From positions 434,001-498,000 of the forward strand of contig JAWHQI010000328.1 in assembly GCA_033032865.1 (NCBI GenBank): DNA of 64,000 nt. The letters run 5' to 3'. The position numbers were made by a program, and so were the translations under genes. This document shows positions 11,146-21,544 of the stretch, piece by piece (position 1 is the stretch's first letter; each line of letters starts with the position of its first letter). The notes beneath the pieces are model-generated. The model made no database searches, was not told where the DNA came from, and saw only the letters and a program-made list of their open reading frames with translations. The stretch is from Dactylorhiza incarnata (Eukaryota; Streptophyta; Magnoliopsida; Asparagales; Orchidaceae).

Positions 11146-11830
11146 CCTAAAGCGACTGTTCGTTGGAAATTTACCATCTGAGCCTATAAAGGATGATTTG
11201 TATGATTTTTGTCTCTTGCACACGCACACACACAATTTATTACCGGAACTGCAGCAGCAAACTGGCAGCAGTTTGCGCAAATTGCTGCTGCAGTTTGCTT
11301 GCTTGCGCAAACTACAGCCAGCAGTTTGCGCAAGCATTGAGCAAACTGCAGCAGCAATAAACTGCTGCCAGCAGCAGTTTGCGCAAGCAAACTGCAGCAG
11401 CAACAAACTACTGCCAGCAGCAGTTTGCGCAAGCGAACAGCAGCAGCAAACTGCTACCAGCAGTAGTTTGCTTGCGCAAATTGCTGCTGCAGTTTGCTTG
11501 CGCAAACTGCTGGCTGCAGTTTGCTTGCGCAAAGTTGGATGAGAGGTTCTAGGAAATGACCATATATATAGACTACCACCAATTTTCACAGGTTACCCAA
11601 TCTTTCTTTTTACCTTTTTTCCCATTCACTATATACTTGCATGATTAATAAAAATCATTATGGACATGTGAAGTTTGCGCAAAAAGCTGGAGAAGTGATT
11701 GAGGTGCAACTTGCTGCAAAAGAAGATGGTAGTTTTCATGGTTTTGGGCATGTGAAGTTTGCCACTGTAGCAGATACTCAAAGGGTAGCAAGCCGCCCGT
11801 CTTATTTTATTTTTCTCTTCTTATACCCAT
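11146..11830 (+). pseudogene. Captured nucleolin-like RRM gene fragment inside the CACTA element
   Basis: An RNP2 motif LFVGNL (11156-11173, in the context KRLFVGNLPSEPIKDDLYDF) and, about 570 bp later, an RNP1 motif GFGHVKFA (11740-11763) preceded by GEVIEVQLAAKEDGSF together form the two halves of an RNA-recognition motif. Spacing and wording (FVGNL...GEV.EV...DG.F.GFGHV.FAT) match plant nucleolin-like RRMs best. The halves are separated by a simple-sequence block (11250-11535), so the region probably spans a host intron or was expanded after capture. A second RNP1-like word, YGHVKFA (11659-11679), precedes it. A charged Lys/Glu-rich stretch follows at 11828-11910. Host gene capture by CACTA elements is well known; the source gene is not in this window. 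Confidence 0.65.
11250..11535. repeat. CAG/TTGCGCAAG minisatellite
   Basis: Irregular alternation of AGCAGCAGTTTGCGCAAGC and GCAAACTGCTGCCAGCAG words on both strands. TTGCGCAA is itself palindromic, so the RNA would fold heavily. It opens long frames on both strands (Ala/Gln/Cys-rich), regarded as artefacts. It interrupts the nucleolin-like fragment. Confidence 0.85.
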
Positions 11831-12129
11831 GAAGAAGGAGGCATTAAAGGAGTCACCGAAGAAGGAAGAATACAAGGACGATCCCGTGAAGAAGAAAGAG
11901 ATTAATTTTCATGAACAGATTGTTTATTATGAATTTTTTTTCATGTATATATTGAGTTTAATATAGATATATAAGTGCACCATTGATTTGCATTGAGGGG
12001 TTTGGGCTATCTCCCACCTTTTTATTATTAATAAAAATATTTTTTTCACAAAATAGATTTTATATCTATTATTGTATATATTCTTTATTCAATTTAATGG
12101 CAAATAAATAAATTTATTAAAATTTATTT

Positions 12130-12569
12130 TGTGATCAAATACAAGCATAAACGATATCATGCATAGAAGATCATAAATGTTGCCAAATACAAGCATAAAT
12201 GCTGCCATAGAAAATCATATATGTTGCCAAATGCAAGCATAAACGCTACCATAGAGTATCTTAAATGTTGTCAAATATAAGCATAAATGCTACCATAAAG
12301 TATCTTAAATGTTGCCAAATATAAGCATAAACGCTGCCATAGAGTATCGTAACCGTTGCTGTAAAATGAAATAATCGCTACCATTGGATATCATAAACGC
12401 TACAATAGATGTACCTATAGTAGCGGTTGCAAAAACGTCACAATACATTGGGTAACCGCTACCATACCCTACGACTACGGCGGCGGATGTAGCGCGCGCG
12501 CAACCGCTACCGTAGACCTACAGTAGCGATTTTTTCACCTACAGTAACGATTTTTGAGCGCTACCATAT
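12130..12569. repeat. CACTA 3' subterminal repeats
   Basis: About five near-tandem units of 35-55 bp (core CAAATACAAGCATAAACGCT, 12137-12350) lead into dense ACCGCTACCATA / TAGCGGTT words (12370-12565). These match the 5' subterminal words and are the expected TnpA-binding region. Confidence 0.75.
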
Positions 12570-12587
12570 GCATGATATGGTGTAATG
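12570..12587 (-). repeat. CACTA 3' terminal inverted repeat
   Basis: Read on the minus strand it is CATTACACCATATCATGC. It differs from the 5' end only at the third base, so the terminal CACTA is CATTA here. A C-to-T change of the methylation-deamination kind explains this. Confidence 0.9.
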
Positions 12588-12590
12588 ATG

Positions 12591-13142
12591 ATTCAAGCTA
12601 GTTCTGAACATGCTGTGTGGACCTCAAACTCTATAAGAGAAACTCTTTGATATCCTCCCATAGACTATGAGAATGATCAAGTTTCTGAGACAAGGCCAGC
12701 TTCTCTTACTCAGGTTCAAAAGCAAATTGCTAAAATGTATAGTCCTGAAGATAAAAGCAAAAGAGAGCACTTTACTAGTGAGCAAGTTGAATCTAGTAAA
12801 AGAAAGTTCAGAGAGGAGGTTCAATCAAGAGTTGATTTTGAACATTGGTCTCCATCATCCAGAGAATTGATTCTGTCAGCATGGGAAGCTGTGAAAAGTA
12901 ACCCAGAGAAAAGAGGAAAGTGGTATTCTGAAGCTGAATGGTTAAAGCATAGGGATCAAGAGGAACTGAAGATCAAATTCAAGGCTGACAAAATGGCTGG
13001 GAAGGTTCAGGCAGGAGATATGGAGCCAATCAGATACTTTCCAAAGCCATTTGGCTATTTCAAGAGAAGAAAGGAAGTTGCTGAAGCACTTTCCAAAAGA
13101 GCCAAAAGAGGAATTGAATTCAAGGATCCTGAGCAGCTTTAG
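12591..13142 (+). pseudogene. Env-like/extra ORF of copia-1, 3' part
   Basis: Continues the same reading frame as 1796-3724 across the CACTA insertion: the codon phase at the duplicated ATG (3722-3724 / 12588-12590) is the same on both sides. One in-frame TGA lies at 12648-12650. The C-terminal segment from about 12651 is open to the TAG at 13140-13142. It is highly charged (many Lys, Arg and Glu) with a run of Trp-containing motifs such as FEHWSPSSRELILSAWEAV. No known domain recognised. A noncoding 3' stretch of about 350 bp separates it from the polypurine tract. Confidence 0.7.
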
Positions 13143-13500
13143 AAATTTTAATCTTTACTTTTTACTTCCAGAAGAATGTAATTGATATATTTTTGAACAA
13201 ATCTTGATGAATTCCCAGAGCTAACTATTTTTTCATGATCATATATATATATATGCCTGTGATGTGATCTGTTTTCTCTTCATGACATATCTTATTCTGA
13301 ATTGCTTGTGTTTTTGCACTTATATGAGAAATCATGTCTGAAATATTTTCTGTGGATAGAATGTTTTGGTAATCTAATTTTATAAAGTATTATACTCTTT
13401 ATGATTGATTACCTGTATAGAAATTATAAAATATTGATTATCTTTGAAAAGAGAGATATATCATTGACTGAGATTATGACTTCTTCAAATAGGGGGAGAT

Positions 13501-14985
13501 TGTTGGGATCATTGCCCACAATGTCTTAGATTTGGAGAAGTCCATTCCTAAGTCAAAGATATATCTCAGAATGTATTTGATATTCTCTCTAGAATCAATG
13601 TGCAGGAGATCAGGTCAGGCAAAATGCTCATGGAATTCATCCAAGTTCACAAGCGTCGAGACATCATACATCGCTCGACGCCTGTGACCCAGAAGCGTTG
13701 ACTCATGTCCATTGCTCAAATAGACAAGGTCGCCGCTGAAGTTCTGAGACCAAGTTTGGAAGCGTCGAGCCAAGTTATATCGCTCGACGCCTTGGAAAGA
13801 GAAGTGTCGACTAAACTTCAGTCAGCTCAGCGCCAACCAGAAGTGTCGAGATATGAAGGCATAGTTAAGAAGCGTCGAACCTCTGTACGTTGCTCGATTT
13901 CTACAGATAAAATGCGTCGACTAAGTGATGATTACTCAACGCCTAAGAAGGAGGAGTCGAGAGCTTCAGTCTGAGAAGTATGCGTCGAGTGTCTACATAT
14001 CACTCGACGCCTAATTGAAAAAGTGTCTTCAGAGATGCTCAGTGCTCAACGCCTCTTCTACAAATACTCTGAACTAAAGAATTCCTTCTACAGCTAGCTG
14101 AGCCTTTATTTCTTCAGAAGACATTGAAGACCGTTGAAGACTTAACGTCATGCTGACGTGGAGGAGCGTAATAGACGTTGCAGATGGCGGGCTATAAATA
14201 GAAGGCATGACCTATGGGTTATGCAGTTGAGTTAGTTTTTCCTATCTTTTGAAATCCATTATCGTCTCCATCAGTTTGAGGCAATCTGGTGTTGATACAT
14301 CTTTCTGAAAGAAGAAGATCAAGAAGGAAGAATCTGTCTTCTTAAGAAAAAGAACAGTCATCACAGCCTGTCGAATCAAGAAGATCATTTGTTGCTGCTG
14401 TTCTATTGAAGTTTTATGTCTGATCATTCAGGCAGATCAAGAAGACTCAACAATCTGAAGAATCTGAGTCTAAGTATTTGTTATTCTCTTTATAAATTCC
14501 TGTAGGATCTGAGTTGTCAGATCTGAGGGTAGGATCTGTCAAGGATCTGAGTTGTAAGATCAGGTGTGATCTGAGTTGTAGGATTCAGGGGTGAATCTGA
14601 GCTATAGACCTAGTTATAAAGGCTGAGGTAGGATCTGTGAGATTTGAGTTTGTAGGATCTGCTGAGATCTGAGAGGGTAAGATCTGTGAGATCTGAGACT
14701 GTAAGATCTGTTGTGACCTGAGCTGTAAGACCTGTTTGTGGTCTGAGATCTGGAGGAGATATAAACCCTATCTAGCACACTGCTAGAAGGGGAGAAGGGG
14801 GAAAGTGGATTACCCAAGATAAGGGGAACCACTATAAAAATCTGTGTGTCTTTTTTCTGTGTGTGTTCTTACTCTTGAAAGCTCTGATCAGTTTTATTTT
14901 GGTTATATTCAAGAACTGCAATAGTTTTTAAAATAACCTATTCACCCCCCCCTCTAGGTGATTAGCTACCCTTAATTAAAGTCTT
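13501..14985 (+). repeat. copia-1 3' LTR (right end uncertain)
   Basis: Starts TGTTGGGATC directly after the polypurine tract. TATA box TATAAATA at 14193-14200, with a downstream leader-like sequence. It contains inverted word pairs GCGTCGAG...CTCGACGC (13650-14040) and a second array of GATCTGAG words (14500-14760). Near the right side is a C-rich CACCCCCCCCTCTAGGTG motif (14944-14961), similar to that near the end of the copia-2 LTR. The expected CCAACA terminus is not found, so the LTR probably lost its last bases. Confidence 0.7.
14500..14760. repeat. GATCTGAG word array in the copia-1 LTR
   Basis: More than a dozen spaced copies of (A)GATCTGAG(T) / AAGATCTGT at 18-25 bp spacing, degenerate. 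Lies downstream of the LTR TATA box, thus in transcribed leader sequence. Confidence 0.75.
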
Positions 14986-15163
14986 TCACACGTGCCTCTT
15001 GGCTAACCAACGAAAATACATATGAAATCTCACATAGATATATGAAATCAAGATTAATCAAGAATAAATCTAAGGAGGAAAAGAAAGATAATAGAGAAAG
15101 ATAACTTCATTCAAACTTTGCAAAGAATAAGAACTACATTATTACTTATAAGCATGAAATAAG
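14986..15163. other. Unassigned spacer between copia-1 and copia-2
   Basis: AT-rich, no recognisable feature. May be residual target DNA or a remnant of another element. Confidence 0.4.
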
Positions 15164-16429
15164 TGTTGGAACATGCTTTCCACATCTCTTGGTTTGAGAA
15201 TAACAAATCTCATTGTATTTGATCATACTTTCCATGTGTTTATAGTGTGCAGGAACTTCAGCTCTCAAGCCCCTATGAGTACAAAAAGAAAAGACGAGGA
15301 TCCTCTATCGATTCGGCGCTCTATTAGTTACTGCGGTGCGCTATCGTTACCGATGGTGGTAGCATCTTCATAATTGGAAACAACGTAGAGAAGGATGCAA
15401 CATCGAGAAAGGAATGTCGGCGGGACGTAGATATAATAAGCCTAACCACATCGCATTAAGGATAATGTCTGGTGGTAGCTTATGGTAGTCCCGCCATCTC
15501 GCCACTGATTGAGGAGCAAAAGAAGAAGGAAATCTGACAGCAAGGAATGATATATCGCTAATACGGCGCGTTAGTGTTACCGCGGCACGGTAGGAGGGGC
15601 AGCCATATTTGGAGTAGAATGTTGCCAAAGATGACTCCATCTACATGCCAGCAAATGTGGCTAAAGAGACTACTGCTCGGCGGTAGCGCAACTGCTGGCG
15701 CTAGGTCCAGAGTCTATTTAAAGAGTGGCTCTCCTCCGTTATGTGGGCTGTTGAACGATCAACATTCATAAATGAGCGCCAAGACAACTCCGATCAACAT
15801 TCATAAATGCAAGGACTCGAAGAAGGATTGTTCACGCTTATTCTACATGAAGGACGTACGCATCAACATCATAGATTACTTTGGCGCGCCTTCGACAAGT
15901 CCTTCGAGTTCAACATAAGAGGGAGTTTTATCTTTAGTTTTATTTTATCTTGTAACTCTATACCTTTGAATCGGTAGAGAAATTCGCCCGTGTTGGCGAC
16001 TAGGGCCTTGCGAGTACTAGGGAGAATTCGTCACGTGGGTGTGGGGACTAGGTCTTGGGATTAGATCTAGGGGGTGCTCGAGGCCTTTCTGGGGATAGAG
16101 AGGCTAGAGAGGCTTGAGGCCATATTTAGGGATAGATCGTCTAAAGTCAACCAGTTCTTAGGGAGAAGAGTCGGTATAGAAAACAAAAAGAGTTTTCATA
16201 TTATTCTCCTTGATTTCTAGCGTGATAGAAATCTAAATTTGTAATCAATTTTATAAATGATAATCATGTCTTTACTTGTTCATTAAAAGTGATTTGATTT
16301 TCAATTTCTAGCACTTTACTTTTGATTCAATTTATTTTTAATAAAATATCAAAAATTTCCATTAAACCTAAGAGTTTTTACAACCCTTATTCACCCCTCC
16401 CCCCTCTAAGTGCACCTACAGATCCAACA
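15164..16429 (+). repeat. copia-2 5' LTR (1266 bp)
   Basis: Begins TGTTGGAACATGC and ends GATCCAACA, giving TG...CA ends with a 7-bp inverted terminal TGTTGGA/TCCAACA. The first ~520 bp match the truncated 3' LTR at 46693. It contains TACCGC/GCGGTA and TAACGCGGCG-type words (15560-15710) and a C-rich block just before the end (16393-16403). Confidence 0.92.
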
Positions 16430-16431
16430 GG

Positions 16432-16449
16432 TGGGATCAGAGGTAGGTT
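16432..16449 (+). promoter_or_regulatory. copia-2 primer binding site
   Basis: TGGGATCAGAGGTAGGTT lies two bases after the LTR. It matches the complement of the initiator-Met tRNA 3' end (TGGTATCAGAGC...) at about 15 of 18 positions, the usual copia primer. Confidence 0.75.
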
Positions 16450-16478
16450 ATTCCAAAACGGCTTCACAACCGGGAATA

Positions 16479-16712
16479 ATGGCTCTTCATGATCTCGCTT
16501 CCACTAGAGGGGATGAAATTGTATTAGAAGAAAAATCTTTGGCACCACCTTTATTTATGGGTGAAAATTATAAAGAGTGGAAAATATTAATGGAAAATTT
16601 TCCTAAATTTTTAGATGAAAAAGTTTGGAATATTACTATTGAAAAGCCCCCAAGCGTATTAAATAGAAACGAAATTGTTTTAAATGCAAAATCAATAAAT
16701 AGTTTATTTTGT
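16479..16712 (+). pseudogene. copia-2 gag, N-terminal part
   Basis: MALHDLASTRGDEIVLEE from ATG 16479, then PPLFMGENYKEWKILMENF, the usual copia Gag N-terminal block. It is cut by the Tat insertion at 16710. The last 107 bp (16606-16712) are repeated at 29050-29156 on the far side of the Tat element. Confidence 0.8.
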
Positions 16713-17172
16713 TGGTACCAAAAATGGTACCTCCAAAATTCACACTAAAGGGGATGGGAGAAAACTGCGAAGTGCAGGTTACTAAGACAGAAGATGCTGG
16801 AAAAGAGGGAAAACGATCACAAAAAGGCGATCACGAAAAAATGAGACTGCTTACACAAGTTGTAAGCTGGAGCCTCGGAGCAAAAAGTCCACTTTCTGGT
16901 ACCCCTACCCCTCTATTTATAGACGAAGGAGCTGCCCAAGCGGGCAGAACTGAAAACTACGGGCTGCCCGGGATACAGGGGTGCAAATAGTAAAAATAAA
17001 GTAAAATTCCCAGACCACTAAGACTGGCGATCTCGAGCGGCTTCGGCTGCTTGGAACTTAGAACATTAGACCAGGCTGAAGGCTGGCGATCTGGGCGATC
17101 ATAAATATTGGAGACCGCTGAGACCGCCAATTTGCACTGTAAAGACAAGATCGCGGGCTTTCCGGGCAAACA
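16710..17172 (-). repeat. Tat element 3' LTR (463 bp)
   Basis: TGTTGG...CAAACA. Followed inward by a polypurine-type sequence that reads on the minus strand AAAAATGTGCGGGGATTA (17173-17190). Contains GACCGC and GCGATC words. Confidence 0.92.
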
Positions 17173-17220
17173 TAATCCCCGCACATTTTTAAGTTATGCT
17201 GGAACTTCGAAAATGTAATC

Positions 17221-17363
17221 TTTGACCGCTGAGACCGCGGCTGTCATAAATGCGGCTTGGGCTATAAATACCGCCTCAGATCTTCAATCTTCCAGATACT
17301 TTGAAATCCTGACCTTTGAGCGGTCACTATTTATTGAGATCGTGAAAGAAGCCTTTTCCCGAG
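17221..17363 (+). promoter_or_regulatory. Promoter of antisense gene 1 (Tat element)
   Basis: TATA box TATAAATA at 17263-17270, 93 bp before the ATG at 17364. GACCGC words stand directly upstream (17225, 17233) and GCGGTC lies in the leader (17319). The position is just inside the 3' LTR, on the strand opposite to pol. Confidence 0.6.
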
Positions 17364-19414
17364 ATGGATGCTCTTGACATGATGAAGGCGTCGGCAAAAT
17401 CTCGAAAATCTCCACGGTCTGCATCGAAAACGAAAAAAGTTATTTCGAAAAAGATCGCTGACTCTAGTAAAGAAAAATTGGTCAGAAGTTCAAAAGAAAA
17501 GGAAGATTCCGCTTCGAAGGCCAAAGTTGATTTGACGGTCCCAGAAGCTGCCGTTAAGACGCCCCTGGAAGCGGTCAACCAGCCTGCTGATCGTCCTGGA
17601 GAGACCGCTTCTGTAGAGTCGATCAAGGCTGCTATGCTGCAGGTGAAGGCTTCAGCTGAGAATCTAAGAAGCCAGACCGCTGATAAAGGAAAAGCCGTTA
17701 GAGATTTGAAAAGAAAAGAAGTGAGCTCTCCTGATCAGACTGCTAAGAGGACAAAAACTGATAATGGACAAACTATGATCGCTGATGACATTAGTCTTCA
17801 GGATTATCTTTCAGAAGACCATCCGACTGATCAAGTAATAGACATAAGTGATTAAACTATTATATACTTATTTTAAGATCGATTTTTTCCTATTAATCTC
17901 TCAATTATTTCAGTCAAGGGACCCCTTTGAAGCTGAACAACTTCGAATGATCGTCGAGGAAAAAGCTGCTGAAGAAGAAAAAAGGATAGAAGAAAGAAAG
18001 AAAAAGGAGCAAGAAGCAGAAAAGGAGACCGCCAGGCTTACCGCGGTCGCTGAAGTTGAGAGGAAGAGGAGAGAAGAAGAAAAGAGGAAAGAGCAAGAAG
18101 CTACAGAGAGAAGAGAAAAAGAAAAAGAAAAGGAGACCGCTAGGCTCGCGGCGATCGCTGAGGGTGAAAGAAAGAGGAAAGAAGAAGAAGAGAAGAGTAG
18201 GCAGGAGAAGGTCGCCAAGGAAGAGAACGAGAGAAAAGAGAAGGAAGCGATCTCCTTGGCAGTGGAGATGAAGGAAAGAGAAAAGGAGAGGGCCCTAGCT
18301 GCTGAGAGAAAAAAGGATAAGAAAGAGAAGAAGAAGAATAAGAGGAAGAAGAAGATCACCGAAGGGGCGGTCTCAACTAAAAAGAAAAACGAGAAAAACG
18401 AGACCGCGACATCTAGCGATCGCGGCGATATCTTTGTTGAATTGGGCGAGAACCCGGATTCTGGAGAGGCAGACCGCGCAGCCGCGTTGGAAACTATTAA
18501 GACTGGTAAGGCGAAGATGGTCATGAGATCGATTGACTCTCTTCCCGTACTTGCTTTCCGACCCTCATCCCCTGTGAAGAGGCCTGAGATCGTTCTTATA
18601 GAAACTGATGATATCCTTGTTAGTAATGCTGAGTTAAAAAGGAGAAGAAAAGAAGGAGAGCGGTCACAAAAAAGACAACTAGAAAAAATCAATTTAGAAT
18701 GCCTAAGGGGATCTGAACGCCTTTTGTTGACCGCCAATGTTGCGGTCTCAAAAGATGTTGAAAAGAACTTACTTGACTGCGGTCTTGCTACACTGTCAAG
18801 TATTTTACACAATCCTTACTCTTTTTAATACCAATTTCTGATTATTTTTGACCGTTTTTCTCCCGGTTGTAGATGAAAACATGAGCTCAGCTTCCGAAGA
18901 AGGTGAGATACCAAGAAAAGTCTCAATTGCTCCAGAGTTCGCTGATTTCCTTAAGCCGATGCTTGAAGATATGAGGGTCATGCGAGATTGCGAGCGGATG
19001 CTAGAAGACCGCCTCCGAATCCAGACCGCGAATTTCGAAGCTAAGGAGAAGCGAATTCTTGCAAGCTTCGAGGTCAAAGAAAAGCAGGCTCGAGGCGAGT
19101 TTGAAGAAAAAATTCAGAAAGCCAAAAAGGATGCCGATTATTACAGAGGGAAGGCCGCAGCACTTGCTGCTGAGATCGCCACCCTTCGGGGGGGCCCTCA
19201 AATGTCGATGAAGGCGGGTTCTTCCAGCGGTCTCGCAGAAAAGAGATCGGCGGAAATTGTGGTAATCCCTATGGAGCAAGTAGACCGCGAAATGTCTGAA
19301 ATCCATAGGGATGCCATGGTTGCCAATCACAGCCTAGCATCTGCATGGACTGCGGTCAACGAGATGCAGGATGTGGCGGCATTCGTTGGGAGGAGAAAGG
19401 ATCAGAAGAGATGA
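17364..19414 (+). CDS. Antisense gene 1 of the Tat element: charged coiled-coil protein, three exons
   Basis: Exons 17364-17834, 17914-18799 and 18873-19414. Both introns have GT...AG ends (CAA|GTAATA...TTTCAG|TCA; CAA|GTATTT...TTGTAG|ATG) and both junctions keep the frame (phase 0, then phase 1), which strongly supports real splicing. The protein of about 630 residues has a Lys/Ser-rich N-terminal part, a central long Glu/Lys/Arg-rich coiled coil (18000-18370, EKETARL...AE blocks repeated) and a C-terminal coiled coil (18960-19170). No enzyme motif is seen. No internal stop occurs in the spliced frame, whereas pol in the same element is broken. Antisense ORFs at this position are known in Tat-lineage elements; function unknown. 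Confidence 0.65.
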
Positions 19415-19831
19415 GACCGCAGCCCCTCTTTCTTTCATTTAGCGATCTCTTTAGAAACACTGCTTAGTTAATTTCTGGTCCGTAAGATATATTTGATTTT
19501 GTTTCATGGTGTTAACTTTAATGTTGTGACATTCATTTTGCGATCTCTGGCTTTCATGAATGCGATCTTATTAAATAGTGTTTGTATTGTGAATTGTGTG
19601 TTGCGATTTTCATGCGAGCTGTTATGATCTTTATCTGATGAAAATTTTATTCATGCTTGTCATTTTCGAGCCTATATAGCTTTTGGCGGTCTGACCCATC
19701 TGCAGGGCGATCTCAAGAAGTGTAATCATTGCACAATCATCTTCTTCTTTCTATAAATAGCTGACTTCTCGGACCATTACTCTATTCTTCTCGAATTTTC
19801 TTCAGATTATTGATTTTTGCGATCTCAGAAA
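19415..19831 (+). promoter_or_regulatory. 3' flank of antisense gene 1 and promoter of antisense gene 2
   Basis: AT-rich 3' flank with several GCGATCTC words (19442, 19541, 19562, 19711), then TATA box TATAAATA at 19752-19759 and a leader to the ATG at 19832. A weak upstream in-frame extension without ATG exists and is ignored. Confidence 0.55.
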
Positions 19832-21544
19832 ATGGTGTCCGCGCGCTCCAGGGCTGCTGAAATCTTCCTAGACTCTGATCACGAGTACGGTCTAATCCCG
19901 GAGGAAGAATACTCTTTGTTTATTGAGAGACATAAGATCAATGATAAGATCGCGATCAGAATTCCGTTCGAGGGCGAAGACTTGAACTCAGGGGATGAAG
20001 GTAGGTACATCATCCCAATCGATCACTTCTATTATGGTCTTCAAATCCCAGTTCCTTGGGAGATTCTTGAAGTATTGGAATATTATGGTCTCGTACTAGC
20101 TCAGCTTCCACCGAACTCAATCGGTCTGATGAATGTTTTCATTAATTACCTGAGATCGGCTAAGATAAGGTTCACCATGGCGGTCTTCCGAGGTACTTTC
20201 TCTGCTAAAATATTAAAAGAGGGTCAGAAGAAAGAAGAATTTAAAGGATTGATGTACTTCAGCTGTAATGGTATAAAAGTTTTAAATCTTCCTAACAAGG
20301 TTCCTCTTTGGACTGAGAGGTATCTGGTGTTTGAGGGCGATCTCGGCGGTCTCCCCAGCCGGCCTTCCCCGCGAGCAGAGCGAATTTTTAGAAAAGAGAA
20401 GCTCATTTCCCAGGAGGAGCTGGCGATCTTGAAGTGGCTTGCAGGCAAGCGTTTTGATCTGATTCATTACCTGGCGATCTGGCCAGATGTTGCTGCGGTC
20501 ACACCTGAAGAGAGTAAGTTGTTAATTCCCGCGGTCTCCTGTGGCTTCTGAATATCTTTATCTTTCTTTACCGACTGTTCATTCTACAGCTTCTTTCGCC
20601 ATCCCGGATGTTGACCATGTGACTCCTAAGGGAGAGGTCCTTACTCAGAGGGAAAAACGGTTACGTCAAGATCGCCAAAGAAAGCCGAAGGAGATCGCTG
20701 AAGAGGGCGATCTGGAAGAAGGGCCCTTTGCTTTAGTGGGCTTTGGGAAGAAATTGAAAGATAACAAAGGGAGACCGCTCCTGAGATGGAGTGAGACCGG
20801 TGATTCTCTGAAGGTGTCTACCGATCTCCCCTTCTGGGGAGGTAGGCTGACTAATCATGCCTTCGCGGTCACTGCTGCCCTTTACGGAAAGAAGAATGCC
20901 AATGAGGCATTAAGTCATGAGACCGATCGCCTGCCCGATATATGCTTGCAAGCGGCCGTCCGAAGTTTAGTTCTCAATCATCACATGGGGCGATCTCTCC
21001 GCGCATCCTTGGAGCATGCAGAGCGCCTGCAAGACCGCTTCGACATAAGTAAAAAAAATGCAATCTTTAAAATCTGCTTTTACCTTGACCGCTGGCGATC
21101 TGACCCGTTTTCTTTCCTCAGAACTTCAAGAAGACCGCATTTGATATCCACAATCCTGACTACCTCAAATCTCTGTACACTCATGTTAGAGATGCATCAA
21201 ACAAAATCATTGCTACCCTTCGTGAAAGAGGCGGTCTCACCGCTGATTTCCAGGATACCACTTTTGCCGATCTCTTTCCTGAGGTCGCGACGATGATCGA
21301 GGAGGCAGAGGAGAAGAAAAAGGCTAAGGAGTCAGGAACCGGGGAGGCCACCGAAGATGAGACTATCGAGATCACGGGAAGTCCAGATAAAGATGATCCT
21401 GCTTCTTCTATCCAGGGTGAGGAGACGATCTCGGAGGCGGTCTCAGATTCTAGAAAAGGCGAATCTGATAGTAGTGAATCTTCAGAAGGATCAGCTTCTT
21501 CGTCAGAGGAGCGATCTCCCCGAAAAAAGAAGCAGAAGAAATAG
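19832..21544 (+). pseudogene. Antisense gene 2 of the Tat element: 'putative gypsy type transposon' domain protein
   Basis: Exon 1 is 19832-20513, exon 2 is 20590-21048, exon 3 is 21122-21544 (stop TAG). Intron 1 (20514-20589, GT...AG) keeps the frame (phase 1). At intron 2 (21049-21121, GT...AG) the exon 3 frame (NFKKTAFDIHNPDYLKSLYT...) is off by one, so an indel or a different junction is needed, hence 'pseudogene'. The region with PVPWEILEVLEYYGLVLAQL, then PNSIGLMNVFINYLRS (20040-20160), resembles the plant domain catalogued as Transposase_28 / putative gypsy-type transposon. The tail is acidic, Ser/Glu-rich and ends in a basic RKKKQKK. Role unknown; encoded opposite to pol. Confidence 0.6.

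Larger units (their letters stand above)
3725..12587 (+). mobile_element. CACTA (En/Spm-type) DNA transposon, 8863 bp
   Basis: Starts CACTACACCATATCATGC (3725-3742) and ends GCATGATATGGTGTAATG (12570-12587). These 18-bp ends are inverted repeats with one mismatch, and similarity extends to about 25 of 28 bp. It is flanked by a 3-bp target duplication ATG (3722-3724 and 12588-12590), as expected for CACTA elements. Inside are subterminal repeats, a TnpD-like gene, a TnpA-like gene and a captured nucleolin-like fragment. Both transposase genes carry stops and deletions, so it is not autonomous. It lies inside the extra ORF of copia-1. Confidence 0.95.
1..14985 (+). mobile_element. Copia-1: SIRE-like Ty1/copia retrotransposon, 5' part outside the window
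   Basis: Order seen on the + strand: copia reverse transcriptase and RNase H (to 1407), a separate promoter-like block, a long extra ORF downstream of pol, a polypurine tract (AGGGGGAGAT, 13491-13500) and a 3' LTR starting TGTTGGGATC at 13501. An extra ORF between pol and the 3' LTR is the hallmark of SIRE/Maximus-type copia elements. The element is split by a CACTA transposon at 3725-12587. The 5' LTR, gag, protease and integrase lie left of the window. The right LTR end is not a clear CA terminus, so the end at about 14985 is approximate. Confidence 0.85.

Noticed and set aside
10979..11589. Long Ala/Gln/Cys-rich frames on both strands around 11250-11535
   Set aside because: Produced by the CAG/TTGCGCAAG minisatellite. 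Only the RNP2 part (11144-11210) is kept as meaningful.
17910..18812. 300-codon minus-strand frame opposite antisense gene 1
   Set aside because: Phe/Ser-rich mirror of the Lys/Glu-rich coiled coil on the + strand.
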